The notes: generated from the sequence alone by a model not told the origin. 11,598 bases of DNA from Pseudomonadota bacterium (GCA_011682715.1 JAACEC010000032.1:1-11598), one strand, 5' to 3'. Shown: positions 1 to 7,457, numbered from the stretch's first letter. Translations and numbers: made by a program.

Positions 1-65
1 AAGCATAGATCAAAACATTTATAATATCAAATTAGAAATATTTAGTTTAAGTATTAGTAAAACTT

Positions 66-872
66 ATGAAATTATTAGATTTAAGTTTGAGACATATTAT
101 AATATTTAATAGTGTTGCGGAAACACTCAATATGTGCAAAAGTGCGGAATATATGTTCATAACACAGTCTGCGGTGAGTCAAGCTATAAGCAATATTGAA
201 TCTAAATTTTCAGTCCGGCTGTTTTTGAGGCAGAATAGAAAACTTTATTTAACTAAAGAAGGCAGAGAACTGTATAAATATACCAAGAAAGCAACTGATA
301 TACTCAACGATGCACAGCTATATTTAGAAAATATAAAAAATCTTGAGACAGATAAAATATCCATAGGTGTCAGCACTACCATAGGAAATTATATATTCTC
401 ACAAATTATGGCTGATTTTAAAAAGGAGTGTCTGAATGTGGAGATGGATCTTTTTATAGGCAGCAGTATGGACGTGATCAGTAGACTCAAAAGTTCTCAG
501 ATTGAAATGGGTCTAATAGAATGGCTGCCGTTAAAAACAAATAAATCCATTAAGATTAAAAAAATTATTGAGGACAAACTGATTTTTGTATGTTCGCCTC
601 AACATAAATTTGCTCATAGAAAATATGTAAATCTTGATGAAATAAAGGGCGAATCTTTTATAATGATGGATAAAAATTCAATTACGCGTCAGAGATTAAA
701 TATAAAACTTAAAAAAATTGGTATTGAACCTATTGTGTCTTATGAATTTAACAATTTTGAGGCTATAAAAAATGCAGTTTCCTGTAATCTTGGAATATCA
801 ATATTGAGCGAAATTGCCGTGAGGAACGAGCTTTATAATAACATGATTAAAAAACTGAATATACGAGGTTAA
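66..872 (+). CDS. LysR-family transcriptional regulator, C-terminus missing
   Basis: A DNA-binding transcription regulator of the LysR type; target genes and effector are unknown. Residues 8-65 form the winged helix-turn-helix, with a recognition helix around ITQSAVSQAISNIE (32-45) and the wing ending in RKLYLTKEGREL. A linker helix covers about 63-92, and the effector-binding domain starts near KISIGVSTT (97). The family usually has 290-300 residues; this one has 268. It stops at NNMIKKLNIRG, where relatives continue for about 25-30 residues, so the 3' end appears cut off at the junction with secE. The ATG at 66 gives a normal N-terminus but has no clear Shine-Dalgarno sequence. Hand-sampled GC is near 30%, with heavy use of AAA, ATA and TTA codons, unlike the operon that follows. 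The style recalls Firmicutes LysR proteins. Only 65 AT-rich bases precede it in the window. Family assignment is sure; the truncation is an inference from usual length and alignment from memory. Confidence 0.9.
   Translation: MKLLDLSLRHIIIFNSVAETLNMCKSAEYMFITQSAVSQAISNIESKFSVRLFLRQNRKLYLTKEGRELYKYTKKATDILNDAQLYLENIKNLETDKISIGVSTTIGNYIFSQIMADFKKECLNVEMDLFIGSSMDVISRLKSSQIEMGLIEWLPLKTNKSIKIKKIIEDKLIFVCSPQHKFAHRKYVNLDEIKGESFIMMDKNSITRQRLNIKLKKIGIEPIVSYEFNNFEAIKNAVSCNLGISILSEIAVRNELYNNMIKKLNIRG
862..872. other. Breakpoint joining truncated lysR to truncated secE
   Basis: LysR-like protein sequence can be followed in one frame up to IRG (about 869). SecE-like sequence (YEVKVEM, then SKVIWPKR) can be followed backwards in another frame to about 862. 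The two homologies overlap by only a few bases, and each gene lacks the end that should lie beyond this point. Base composition also rises from about 30% to above 40% GC across it. I read this as a join between two unrelated DNA pieces, either a real rearrangement or an assembly or amplification chimera. Confidence 0.6.
865..868 (+). promoter_or_regulatory. Ribosome binding site of secE
   Basis: GAGG lies 11 bases before the ATG at 880, inside the last codons of lysR. It supports translation of the short secE form from 880. The spacing is a little long, so the site is only moderately convincing. Confidence 0.4.
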
Positions 873-879
873 AGTCGAA

Positions 880-1020
880 ATGTCCAAGGTCATATGGCCG
901 AAGAGGAACGAGCTAATGGGCTCTACGGTCATAGTGATTGTAATATCGATACTGTTAGGAATTTTTGTAGGACTTACTGATCTTGTCATCGGAAAACTTA
1001 TGGCTCTTATTGTGAGGTAA
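880..1020 (+). CDS. secE: Preprotein translocase subunit SecE, 5'-truncated
   Basis: SecE is the small essential subunit of the SecYEG channel in the inner membrane, where it clamps SecY. The ATG at 880 gives 46 residues. They contain the family signature SKVIWPKRNEL (residues 2-12) with the invariant WP, then the conserved GST, then one hydrophobic membrane segment (about 15-40, VIVIVISILLGIFVGL) with the usual aspartate (TD) near its end. Bacterial SecE of the one-helix type has about 60 residues. The missing part is the amphipathic helix at the N-terminus; the same frame upstream still reads YEVKVE but meets a TGA at 856. The core that normally suffices for SecY binding is present. Position directly before nusG is the standard order. 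The neighbours usually found upstream (tuf, tRNA-Trp, rpmG) are absent, replaced by lysR. Identity is near certain from motif plus context; whether this short form is real depends on the junction. Confidence 0.88.
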   Translation: MSKVIWPKRNELMGSTVIVIVISILLGIFVGLTDLVIGKLMALIVR

Positions 1021-1022
1021 TA

Positions 1023-1550
1023 ATGTCTTGGTTTGTAGTTCATGTGTTTTCCGGGCAAGAGAAGAAAATTAAAGAACTCATAGAGAAGAAGATAGAAATC
1101 AACAACCTCAATGAGTATGTGAAAGATATTGTTATACCGGTTACCCACGTAACGAGGATAAGAGGCGGAAAACGAATCGTCATGGAGAAAAGGATTTATC
1201 CCGGTTATATACTTGTCGATATGGAGCCTGACAAGAGGGTTTTGAATGCGATAAGTTCGGTAAACGGTGTAATGTCGGTGTTAGGTTCCGAGTACTCTCC
1301 CATGAGTTTAAGCGGTAACGAGGTCCAGAATATATTAAATCTTATGGAAGAGGGGAAAGAGGGCGGTATGTCCGCCGAACTACCTTTCAAGGTAGGCGAT
1401 TCCGTTAAGATAATAGACGGACCTTTCGCAGATTTTTCCGGAAATATCGAGGAGATAAACATCGAGAAAGAGAGATTAAAAGTTTCGGTGAATATTTTCG
1501 GAAGAACAACACCGATAGAAGTAAAGTTTAGTCAAGTAGAAGTATTATAA
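1023..1550 (+). CDS. nusG: Transcription termination/antitermination factor NusG
   Basis: NusG binds the clamp of RNA polymerase, suppresses pausing, takes part in Rho action, and links polymerase to ribosomal protein S10. The protein has 175 residues, normal for the family. The NGN domain covers about 1-105 and opens with MSWFVVHVFSGQE; it holds the conserved YPGYILV (59-65) and a VNGV..VLG segment. The KOW domain covers about 123-175, beginning FKVGDSVKIIDGPFADFSG. The start at 1023 lies two bases after the secE stop and is served by GAGG at 1014-1017, inside the end of secE, so the two genes are probably translationally coupled. No insertion or damage is visible. Confidence 0.98.
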   Translation: MSWFVVHVFSGQEKKIKELIEKKIEINNLNEYVKDIVIPVTHVTRIRGGKRIVMEKRIYPGYILVDMEPDKRVLNAISSVNGVMSVLGSEYSPMSLSGNEVQNILNLMEEGKEGGMSAELPFKVGDSVKIIDGPFADFSGNIEEINIEKERLKVSVNIFGRTTPIEVKFSQVEVL

Positions 1551-1562
1551 CGGAGGATTTTA

Positions 1563-1991
1563 ATGGCAAAGAAAAAAGTTATAGGATTTATAAAATTGCA
1601 ACTTCCAGCTGGTAAAGCTACGCCGGCTCCTCCAGTTGGTCCTGCGTTAGGACAGCATGGTGTTAATATCATGGATTTTTGCAAAGCCTTTAATGCAAAA
1701 ACAGCAAAAGAGGGTGATACGATTATCCCTGCTGTCATAACTGTTTATAAGGACAGGAGTTTCACATTTATCACGAAAACTCCCCCTGCATCGGTTTTGA
1801 TAAAGAAAGCTGCCGGACTTGACAAAGGTTCGGGTGAGCCTAATAAGGAAAAGGTAGGAAAAATTACGAGGAAACAACTGGAAGAAATTGCAAATAAAAA
1901 AATGGAAGATTTAAACGCCTCTTCCGTTGAAACCGCGATGAACATTATTGCGGGAACGGCGAGAAGTATGGGTGTTTTAATCGAAGGCTGA
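1563..1991 (+). CDS. rplK: 50S ribosomal protein L11
   Basis: L11 binds 23S rRNA at the base of the L7/L12 stalk, in the GTPase-associated centre where translation factors and RelA act. The 142 residues match the family length. The N-terminal domain (about 1-70) shows the proline-rich segment PAGKATPAPPVGPALGQHG that touches the rRNA-antibiotic pocket. The C-terminal RNA-binding domain (about 75-142) contains TKTPPASVLIKKAAG and ends with NIIAGTARSMGVLIEG. GGAGG at 1552-1556 precedes the ATG at a good distance. Only 12 bases separate it from nusG, so an extended L1-binding mRNA leader such as that of E. coli cannot lie in the intergenic gap. Confidence 0.98.
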   Translation: MAKKKVIGFIKLQLPAGKATPAPPVGPALGQHGVNIMDFCKAFNAKTAKEGDTIIPAVITVYKDRSFTFITKTPPASVLIKKAAGLDKGSGEPNKEKVGKITRKQLEEIANKKMEDLNASSVETAMNIIAGTARSMGVLIEG

Positions 1992-1992
1992 C

Positions 1993-1996
1993 GAGG
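1993..1996 (+). promoter_or_regulatory. Ribosome binding site that decides the rplA start
   Basis: GAGG lies six bases before the ATG at 2003 and directly abuts an in-frame TTG at 1997. The spacing therefore favours 2003 over 1997. Confidence 0.6.
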
Positions 1997-2002
1997 TTGT
2001 GT

Positions 2003-2707
2003 ATGAAACATGGTAAGAGATATAGACAAATTGCGGAAAAAGTAGACAGAGAGAAGCTATATATCCTTGAAGATGCGGTTAAGATTGTAAAGAATACGGC
2101 TACGGCGAAATTCGATGAGACAGTCGAGACCGCCGTAAGATTGGGTATTGACCCGAAAAAATCGGATCAGATCGTAAGGGGTAGTGTAATGCTTCCTCAT
2201 GGAACGGGTAAAACCGTTAAGGTACTCGTATTTGCAGAGGGAGACAAAGCGAAAGAAGCTATTGATGCAGGTGCCGATTATGGGGGTTCCGACGAATTGA
2301 TCGAAAAAATCGCCGGCGGCTGGTTTGATTTCGATGTCGTTATTGCGGTTCCCGCAATGATGAGAAAGATAGGAAAACTCGGAAGAGTTCTCGGAACCAA
2401 AGGGCTTATGCCTAATCCAAAGAGAGGAACGGTCACCGAGGATATTGCCGGTGCCGTTAAAGCGGTAAAAAAGGGTAAGATCAGTTTCAGGAACGATAAA
2501 ACCGGTATAGTTCATGCTATTGTGGGAAAAGCATCTTTTGAAGAAGATAAAATTAAAGGGAATATTATCGAGCTTGTCAGAGAGATAGTGAGGTTGAAAC
2601 CTTCGGCTGCGAAGGGAACATATCTTCGTTCTGTCACACTCTCCAGTACTATGGGTGTCGGGGTTAAAATCGACCCTAAAGATATTCAATCTTTGATGAA
2701 GAAGTAG
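2003..2707 (+). CDS. rplA: 50S ribosomal protein L1
   Basis: L1 binds helices of 23S rRNA near the E site and helps release of deacylated tRNA; in many bacteria it also represses its own mRNA. From the ATG at 2003 the protein has 234 residues, the usual length. It begins MKHGKRYRQIAEKVD, with a lysine-rich KKS in domain I near 52-54. The family signature GTKGLMPNPKRGTVT sits at 131-145, and the C-terminal part folds back to complete domain I (SVTLSSTMGVGVKID). An in-frame TTG at 1997 would add two residues but would sit directly against the ribosome binding site, so I prefer 2003. It follows rplK with an 11-base gap. Confidence 0.97.
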   Translation: MKHGKRYRQIAEKVDREKLYILEDAVKIVKNTATAKFDETVETAVRLGIDPKKSDQIVRGSVMLPHGTGKTVKVLVFAEGDKAKEAIDAGADYGGSDELIEKIAGGWFDFDVVIAVPAMMRKIGKLGRVLGTKGLMPNPKRGTVTEDIAGAVKAVKKGKISFRNDKTGIVHAIVGKASFEEDKIKGNIIELVREIVRLKPSAAKGTYLRSVTLSSTMGVGVKIDPKDIQSLMKK

Positions 2708-2717
2708 AGGAGAAACT

Positions 2718-3239
2718 ATGAATAAGCAAGAAAAAAAGGAATTCGTAGAAAAGTTAGCGAAAGATATGTCTGAAGCGAAAGCGGTTTACCTTACCGATTA
2801 TAAAGGGATAAAGGTAAATGATGATGTTCGCCTTCGCAGAGAGCTGAGAGAAGCCGGAGTATCTTACAGGGTTGTAAAGAATTCTCTTCTCAAGAGAGCT
2901 TTTGAAAAAAATAAAGTCGAGGTTCCCGAAGAGTTTTTTACGAAATCAACAGCAGTGGCTTTCGCTGACAATGACCCCGTTTCCCCGGCTAAGATTATCA
3001 GCAAGTTTTTGAAAGATGTAGGTAAGCCCGAGTTTAAAATGGCGTATCTCGACGGTACCATTTTTGGTGCCGATGAGGTAGAACAGATAGCAAAATTGCC
3101 TTCGAAAGAGGACTTGCTGTCGAAACTTGTATGGGTATTGCAATCACCCATAAGTGGTTTTGCATATACGCTTAATGAAATTCTGGCAAAATTTGTTAGA
3201 GTTACGGATGCAATTAGACAAGAAAAGGAAAAAATATAA
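2718..3239 (+). CDS. rplJ: 50S ribosomal protein L10
   Basis: L10 is the base of the ribosomal stalk: its N-terminal domain binds 23S rRNA with L11, and its C-terminal helix carries the L7/L12 dimers. The 173 residues are normal for the family. The N-terminal domain shows EAKAVYLTDYKGIKV (19-33) and the conserved YRVVKNSLLKRA (50-61). The C-terminal helix region (about 135-173, with WVLQSPISGFAYTLNEILAK) is the stalk-dimer binding part. GAGGAG at 2707-2712 precedes the ATG. Only 10 bases separate the gene from rplA. In E. coli this gap is several hundred bases and carries a promoter and the L10-L12 repressor site; none fits here. Confidence 0.97.
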   Translation: MNKQEKKEFVEKLAKDMSEAKAVYLTDYKGIKVNDDVRLRRELREAGVSYRVVKNSLLKRAFEKNKVEVPEEFFTKSTAVAFADNDPVSPAKIISKFLKDVGKPEFKMAYLDGTIFGADEVEQIAKLPSKEDLLSKLVWVLQSPISGFAYTLNEILAKFVRVTDAIRQEKEKI

Positions 3240-3255
3240 TAAATAGGAGGAAAAA

Positions 3256-3633
3256 ATGTCAGAAGCAACAACAAAAATAATCGAAATGGTAGAGAAGATG
3301 ACGGTTCTGGAACTTGCAGAGCTCGTAAAAGAATTGGAAGATAAATTCGGTGTCTCAGCACAAGCTCAGGTAGTGGCGGCAGCAGCACCCGGTGGTGCGG
3401 CAGCGGCTCCTGCAGAAGAAAAAACAGAATTCGACGTTATACTCAGCAATTTCGGACAGAAAAAGATTCAGGTTATCAAAGCCGTAAGAGAGTTGACTTC
3501 ATTGGGACTCAAGGAAGCCAAAGAACTTGTAGAAAGTGCACCAAAACCGGTTAAAGAAGGAGTCTCAAAGGAAGAAGCGGAACAAGTAAAGGAAAAATTA
3601 GAGCAGGCTGGCGCAACAGTAGAGATTAAGTAA
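3256..3633 (+). CDS. rplL: 50S ribosomal protein L7/L12
   Basis: L7/L12 is the multi-copy stalk protein that recruits and activates EF-Tu, EF-G and other translational GTPases. The 125 residues split into a helical dimerisation domain (about 1-35, ending KELEDKFGVSA), an alanine-, proline- and glycine-rich flexible hinge (about 38-54) and the compact C-terminal domain (57-125), with FDVILSNFGQKKIQVIKAVR and the factor-binding GLKEAKELVESAPKPVKEG. The site AGGAGG at 3245-3250, five bases before the ATG, is the strongest in the window, which fits the need for several copies of L12 per ribosome. No terminator or attenuator is visible in the 23-base gap to rpoB. Confidence 0.98.
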   Translation: MSEATTKIIEMVEKMTVLELAELVKELEDKFGVSAQAQVVAAAAPGGAAAAPAEEKTEFDVILSNFGQKKIQVIKAVRELTSLGLKEAKELVESAPKPVKEGVSKEEAEQVKEKLEQAGATVEIK

Positions 3634-3644
3634 AATTAAAATAA

Positions 3645-3650
3645 AAGGAG
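3645..3650 (+). promoter_or_regulatory. Ribosome binding site that decides the rpoB start
   Basis: AAGGAG lies six bases before the TTG at 3657 but 18 bases before the first in-frame ATG at 3669. Spacing therefore supports a TTG start for rpoB. Confidence 0.6.
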
Positions 3651-3656
3651 TATTCA

Positions 3657-6600
3657 TTGAATAATACAATGAATAAAAAAAGAGTTAATTTTTCAAAAAT
3701 TGGTTACCATATACCTATAACTAATCTTTTGAGTGTACAGCTTGATTCCTTTCATGAGTTTTTGCAACAGGATGTTGAACCGGAGAATAGGGAAAACAAA
3801 GGTTTAGAAGCGGTTTTAAGAAGAGCATTTCCTATAGAGGATATATACGGAAGATTTATTCTCGAGTATAAATCTTATAGGTTAGCAAAACCCAAATATG
3901 ATTGTATAGAGGCACAAGAGAAAGGAGCAAACTACTCCGTGCCTCTATATCTTACGATTCGTTTGACTATTAACGAGCAGCACGGTGAAAAAATGGTCCA
4001 CAGGGATACCGTTGAGCAGGAGATTTACTTCGGAGATATCCCCATGATGACCGAAAGCGGCAGTTTTATTATAAACGGTGTCGAACGAATTATCATTAAT
4101 CAAATACATAGATCGCCCGGACTCTTTTTTAACGAAAGTGGTACAATAGGTGATCAAATGCTTTTCACCGCACAGATAATACCGTATAAGGGTGCATGGA
4201 TTGAACTGGGTATAAATTCCAAGGACATTATTTATATTAATCTTGACAGAAAGAAAAACTTCCCAATTACGATGCTTCTGAAGGCACTGGGATATGATAC
4301 AAGTGAGAAGATATTATCGCTGTTTTTCGCAAACGAAGGGGCAAAATTAAACATAAAAGAATCGGATTATTCCGATTCGCCGTTACTCGGAAGGATAATA
4401 TTCAAGGATGTTTTTAATGAAGAAACAGGTGAAATAATCGAACCTGCGGCAAGAAGAATAACACCTGAAGTCTTGTTCAGGTTGAAATCGAATAACATCA
4501 AAAAGATCAGACTTGTCGCCGAGTCCGAAAACGAGAGAGACGTTTCTTTGATTGTAAATACATTGAGAAAAGATGCCGTTGCCGATCAGGAAGAGGCAGC
4601 AAAAAAGATGTATTTCCTTCTAAAGGGAAGCACGGCCGCCAACAAGGAAATATCATTACAGTACATTGAAAACACCTATTTTGATAACACAAGATACAAC
4701 TTGTCGGAAATAGGGAGATACAAAATTAATAAAAAGCTCGGGACGGATTTTAAGGAGCAAACACTTGTAAAGGAAGATATCATAAATATCATAAAATATT
4801 TCCTGAAGCTGCAGAAGGGTGCTCCCGATGCTACGACGGATGATATAGACAGTCTCGCGTCAAGACGTGTAAAGAGAGTCGGCGAGTTGTTGGAAAATCA
4901 ATTTTCCATAGCTCTTGCCAAGGCGGCAAAGGTTATCAAAGAAAAGATGCTACTTAAGGACGTCGAAACGATAAGTCCCAAGGAGCTTGTAAATGTAAGA
5001 TTTATTTCAAATATAATTCTTAACTTCTTTACGACCAGTCAGTTAAGTCAGTTTCTCGAACAGATTAACCCGCTGTCCGAATTAACGCATAAGAGAAGAA
5101 TCTCGGCTCTTGGTCCAGGCGGTTTGACGAGAGAAACAGCAGGATTCGAAGTCAGAGATGTTCACTATTCTCACTATGGCAGGATTTGTCCTATCGAAAC
5201 ACCTGAAGGTCAGAACATCGGTGTTATCGTTTCATTGGCGAGTCTCGCCAGAGTCAACCATCTTGGGCTTATTGAAACACCTTACAGAAAAGTTGTTAAG
5301 GGTAAAGTTACCGATGAAATTCATTACCTCGATGCCGATGCCGAAGAGATGGTAAAAATAGCTCAGGCAAATGCCCCGCTTAATCCGGACGGAACGTTTA
5401 AGGCTGAACACGTTCTCGCAAGGTGGAGAGGGTTCTTCCCGAGAACCACTGTTGACGAGGTTTCCTATATGGATGTGACTCCGGCTCAGTTGGTGAGTAT
5501 TGCGGCTACACTGATTCCATTCCTTGAACATGATGATGCCAACAGGGCTCTAATGGGGTCGAACATGCAGAGGCAGAGCGTACCTCTATTAAGACCTGAA
5601 GCCCCCATTGTCGGAACGGGAATGGAAGCGTTGGTAGCAAGAGACTCAAAAGCGGCGATTTTTGCTCGCAGAGCGGGGAAAATTGTTAAAGTTACATCTA
5701 AAGAGGTTATTGTAGAACCGGACGGTTTGGGCGAGAATTATTTCGAAAGGGACAAATTGGATAGATACAAACTTACATTCATGAAGAGGACAAACCAGGA
5801 TACATCGATTATTCAGGTTCCTAAAGTAGATGAAGGAGAGCATGTTGAAGATGGGCAACTCCTTGCAGACGGACAATCCGTGGATAAAGGAGAGTTGGCT
5901 CTCGGAAGAAACGTTCTCGTTGCATTTATGCCGTGGTACGGATACAACTTTGAGGATGCCATAATTATAAGTGAAAGGCTCGTAAGGGATGACGTGTTTG
6001 CTTCGGTGCATATTCAGGAGTTTGAGACGGAAGTTAGAGAAACAAAGCTCGGTCCCGAAGAATTAACCCGTGAGATACCGAATGTAAGCAATGAAACCGT
6101 GATGCATCTTGACGATAAGGGTATTGTTCAGATAGGTACGGAAGTCGGGCCCGAAGATATACTTGTAGGTAAAGTTTCTCCCAAAGGAGAGAGCGAACTT
6201 ACACCGGAAGAGAGACTTCTGAGAGCTATATTTAAGGAAAAAGCCGCAGATGTAAGAGATACGTCGCTGAGAGTCCCACCGGGAGTACACGGTATAGTTG
6301 TTAAAGCACAGGTTCTGTCAAGGGCTTCGAAGAGTTCCCGCTCAAAGAGAAAGCTGAAACAACAGATAGAGGAGATTAAGAAAGAACGGGATAAGGAAGA
6401 GGCTAAATACAGAAGAGAAGCGAAACACATTCTCACGAATCTGCTTGAAGAACTTACCGTAAAGAAAGATATAAAAGATAAATACGGTAGCACGGTTTTG
6501 AAAGCCGGGCAAAAAATAAGCAAAAAGCACATAGATAAATGGGATCTTAGCTCCCTCGTATTCGAGAAAGAATTCGTTGCAAAGAAATCTAAAAAGGTTA

Positions 6601-7457
6601 TGGAGATCGTTTCGAGGTATAATGAGATTGTCAATTCGCTATACACCGAAACGGATGCCAAGTTGGAAAAAATAGAAGTTGGTGATTATCTTTCCTATGG
6701 AACTTTGCAGAGGGTTAAGGTTTTTGTTGCCCAGAAGAGAAATCTTCAAATCGGGGATAAAATGGCCGGTAGGCACGGGAATAAAGGGGTTATCTCTAAA
6801 GTGGTTCCCATAGAGGATATGCCGTATCTGCCCGATGGCAGGCCGGTTGATATCATTCTCAATCCCCTTGGTGTTCCGTCAAGAATGAATGTCGGACAGA
6901 TTTTGGAAACACATCTCGGTTGGGCAGGGAAAGTGCTGGGAATAAAATTTGCAACACCCGTTTTCGAGGGTGCCAAAATAGATGAGATAAAATTTTATTT
7001 GAAAAAGGCAAAATTACCGGAAGACGGTAAGTTACCTATATATGACGGGCTCAACGGTGAGCTGGTTGACGATAGGGTAACTGTGGGCTACATCTACATG
7101 ATGAAATTGATTCATATGGTTGAAGATAAGATTCACGCACGTTCCACGGGTCCTTACTCATTGATAACTCAACAACCCCTGGGCGGAAAAGCTCAATTCG
7201 GAGGACAGAGATTCGGTGAAATGGAAGTTTGGGCACTGGAGGCGTATGGAGCGGCTTACACGCTACAGGAAATGCTTACTGTTAAATCGGATGATGTCCC
7301 CGGGAGAACAAAGCTTTACGAATCTATCATAAAAGGGGAAAATTTCCCCGAACCGGGATTGCCTGCGTCATTTAATGTTCTTCTGAAGGAGCTGAACGGT
7401 TTGGCAATTGATGTGGAATTGCGTAAGGAAGAACAGACTCAATCGGAGGAAAGATGA
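3657..7457 (+). CDS. rpoB: DNA-directed RNA polymerase subunit beta
   Basis: RpoB forms one pincer and half of the active centre of RNA polymerase. The frame is intact over 1266 residues, close to the length in Bacteroidota-like bacteria. In order: the protrusion and lobe (about 1-430, with GSFIINGVERIIINQIHRSPG); the rifampicin pocket (about 460-490, SQLSQFLEQINPLSELTHKR, then RISALGPGGL); the active-site part with GDKMAGRHGNKG at 1033-1044, whose two lysines reach the catalytic site; and the C-terminal clamp (about 1190-1240). An extra charged coiled coil, SKSSRSKRKLKQQIEEIKKE and on (about 891-985), sits in the flap-side region where Gram-negative lineages carry an insertion. The rifampicin pocket has Glu468 where E. 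coli has Asp516, and Ile470 where it has Asn518. The start is probably TTG at 3657; ATG at 3669 is the alternative. The stop overlaps the rpoC start as ATGA. Confidence 0.98.
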   Translation: MNNTMNKKRVNFSKIGYHIPITNLLSVQLDSFHEFLQQDVEPENRENKGLEAVLRRAFPIEDIYGRFILEYKSYRLAKPKYDCIEAQEKGANYSVPLYLTIRLTINEQHGEKMVHRDTVEQEIYFGDIPMMTESGSFIINGVERIIINQIHRSPGLFFNESGTIGDQMLFTAQIIPYKGAWIELGINSKDIIYINLDRKKNFPITMLLKALGYDTSEKILSLFFANEGAKLNIKESDYSDSPLLGRIIFKDVFNEETGEIIEPAARRITPEVLFRLKSNNIKKIRLVAESENERDVSLIVNTLRKDAVADQEEAAKKMYFLLKGSTAANKEISLQYIENTYFDNTRYNLSEIGRYKINKKLGTDFKEQTLVKEDIINIIKYFLKLQKGAPDATTDDIDSLASRRVKRVGELLENQFSIALAKAAKVIKEKMLLKDVETISPKELVNVRFISNIILNFFTTSQLSQFLEQINPLSELTHKRRISALGPGGLTRETAGFEVRDVHYSHYGRICPIETPEGQNIGVIVSLASLARVNHLGLIETPYRKVVKGKVTDEIHYLDADAEEMVKIAQANAPLNPDGTFKAEHVLARWRGFFPRTTVDEVSYMDVTPAQLVSIAATLIPFLEHDDANRALMGSNMQRQSVPLLRPEAPIVGTGMEALVARDSKAAIFARRAGKIVKVTSKEVIVEPDGLGENYFERDKLDRYKLTFMKRTNQDTSIIQVPKVDEGEHVEDGQLLADGQSVDKGELALGRNVLVAFMPWYGYNFEDAIIISERLVRDDVFASVHIQEFETEVRETKLGPEELTREIPNVSNETVMHLDDKGIVQIGTEVGPEDILVGKVSPKGESELTPEERLLRAIFKEKAADVRDTSLRVPPGVHGIVVKAQVLSRASKSSRSKRKLKQQIEEIKKERDKEEAKYRREAKHILTNLLEELTVKKDIKDKYGSTVLKAGQKISKKHIDKWDLSSLVFEKEFVAKKSKKVMEIVSRYNEIVNSLYTETDAKLEKIEVGDYLSYGTLQRVKVFVAQKRNLQIGDKMAGRHGNKGVISKVVPIEDMPYLPDGRPVDIILNPLGVPSRMNVGQILETHLGWAGKVLGIKFATPVFEGAKIDEIKFYLKKAKLPEDGKLPIYDGLNGELVDDRVTVGYIYMMKLIHMVEDKIHARSTGPYSLITQQPLGGKAQFGGQRFGEMEVWALEAYGAAYTLQEMLTVKSDDVPGRTKLYESIIKGENFPEPGLPASFNVLLKELNGLAIDVELRKEEQTQSEER

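Larger units (their letters stand above)
821..914. repeat. 12-bp direct repeat GAGGAACGAGCT straddling the lysR-secE junction
   Basis: The exact 12-mer GAGGAACGAGCT occurs at 821-832 inside lysR and again at 903-914 inside secE, 82 bases apart. In both genes it is read in the frame that gives R-N-E-L. In secE this is the conserved segment after the WP motif. It may be chance, or short homology linked to the nearby join. Confidence 0.55.

Noticed and set aside
1..65. TATAAT at 20-25 before the LysR gene
   Set aside because: Any -35 element would lie at or outside the window edge, and such hexamers are common in DNA this AT-rich.
814..839. Possible promoter before secE, with TATAAT at 834-839
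   Set aside because: The best upstream match, TTGCCG at 814-819, is only 14 bases away. The region is AT-rich, and promoter rules in the suspected phylum may differ.
843..900. A full-length secE starting at ATG 843 (MIKKLN...) with a one-base frameshift before YEVKVEM
   Set aside because: MIKKLN resembles a SecE start, but the same residues fit the LysR C-terminal pattern (NNMIKKLNIRG) better. A frameshift would be needed, and there is no ribosome binding site just before 843. Kept only as an alternative.
798..1148. Minus-strand open frames, here and opposite most operon genes (for example 2057-2689, 6128-6661, 9230-9712)
   Set aside because: They lie opposite conserved genes, have no recognisable domains, and look like shadows of real coding frames.
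4359..4378. Perfect hairpin within rpoB, 8-bp stem GAATCGGA/TCCGATTC with a TTAT loop
   Set aside because: It lies inside conserved coding sequence, has no following T-run to act as a terminator, and encodes an ordinary ESDYSDS segment. It is probably chance.
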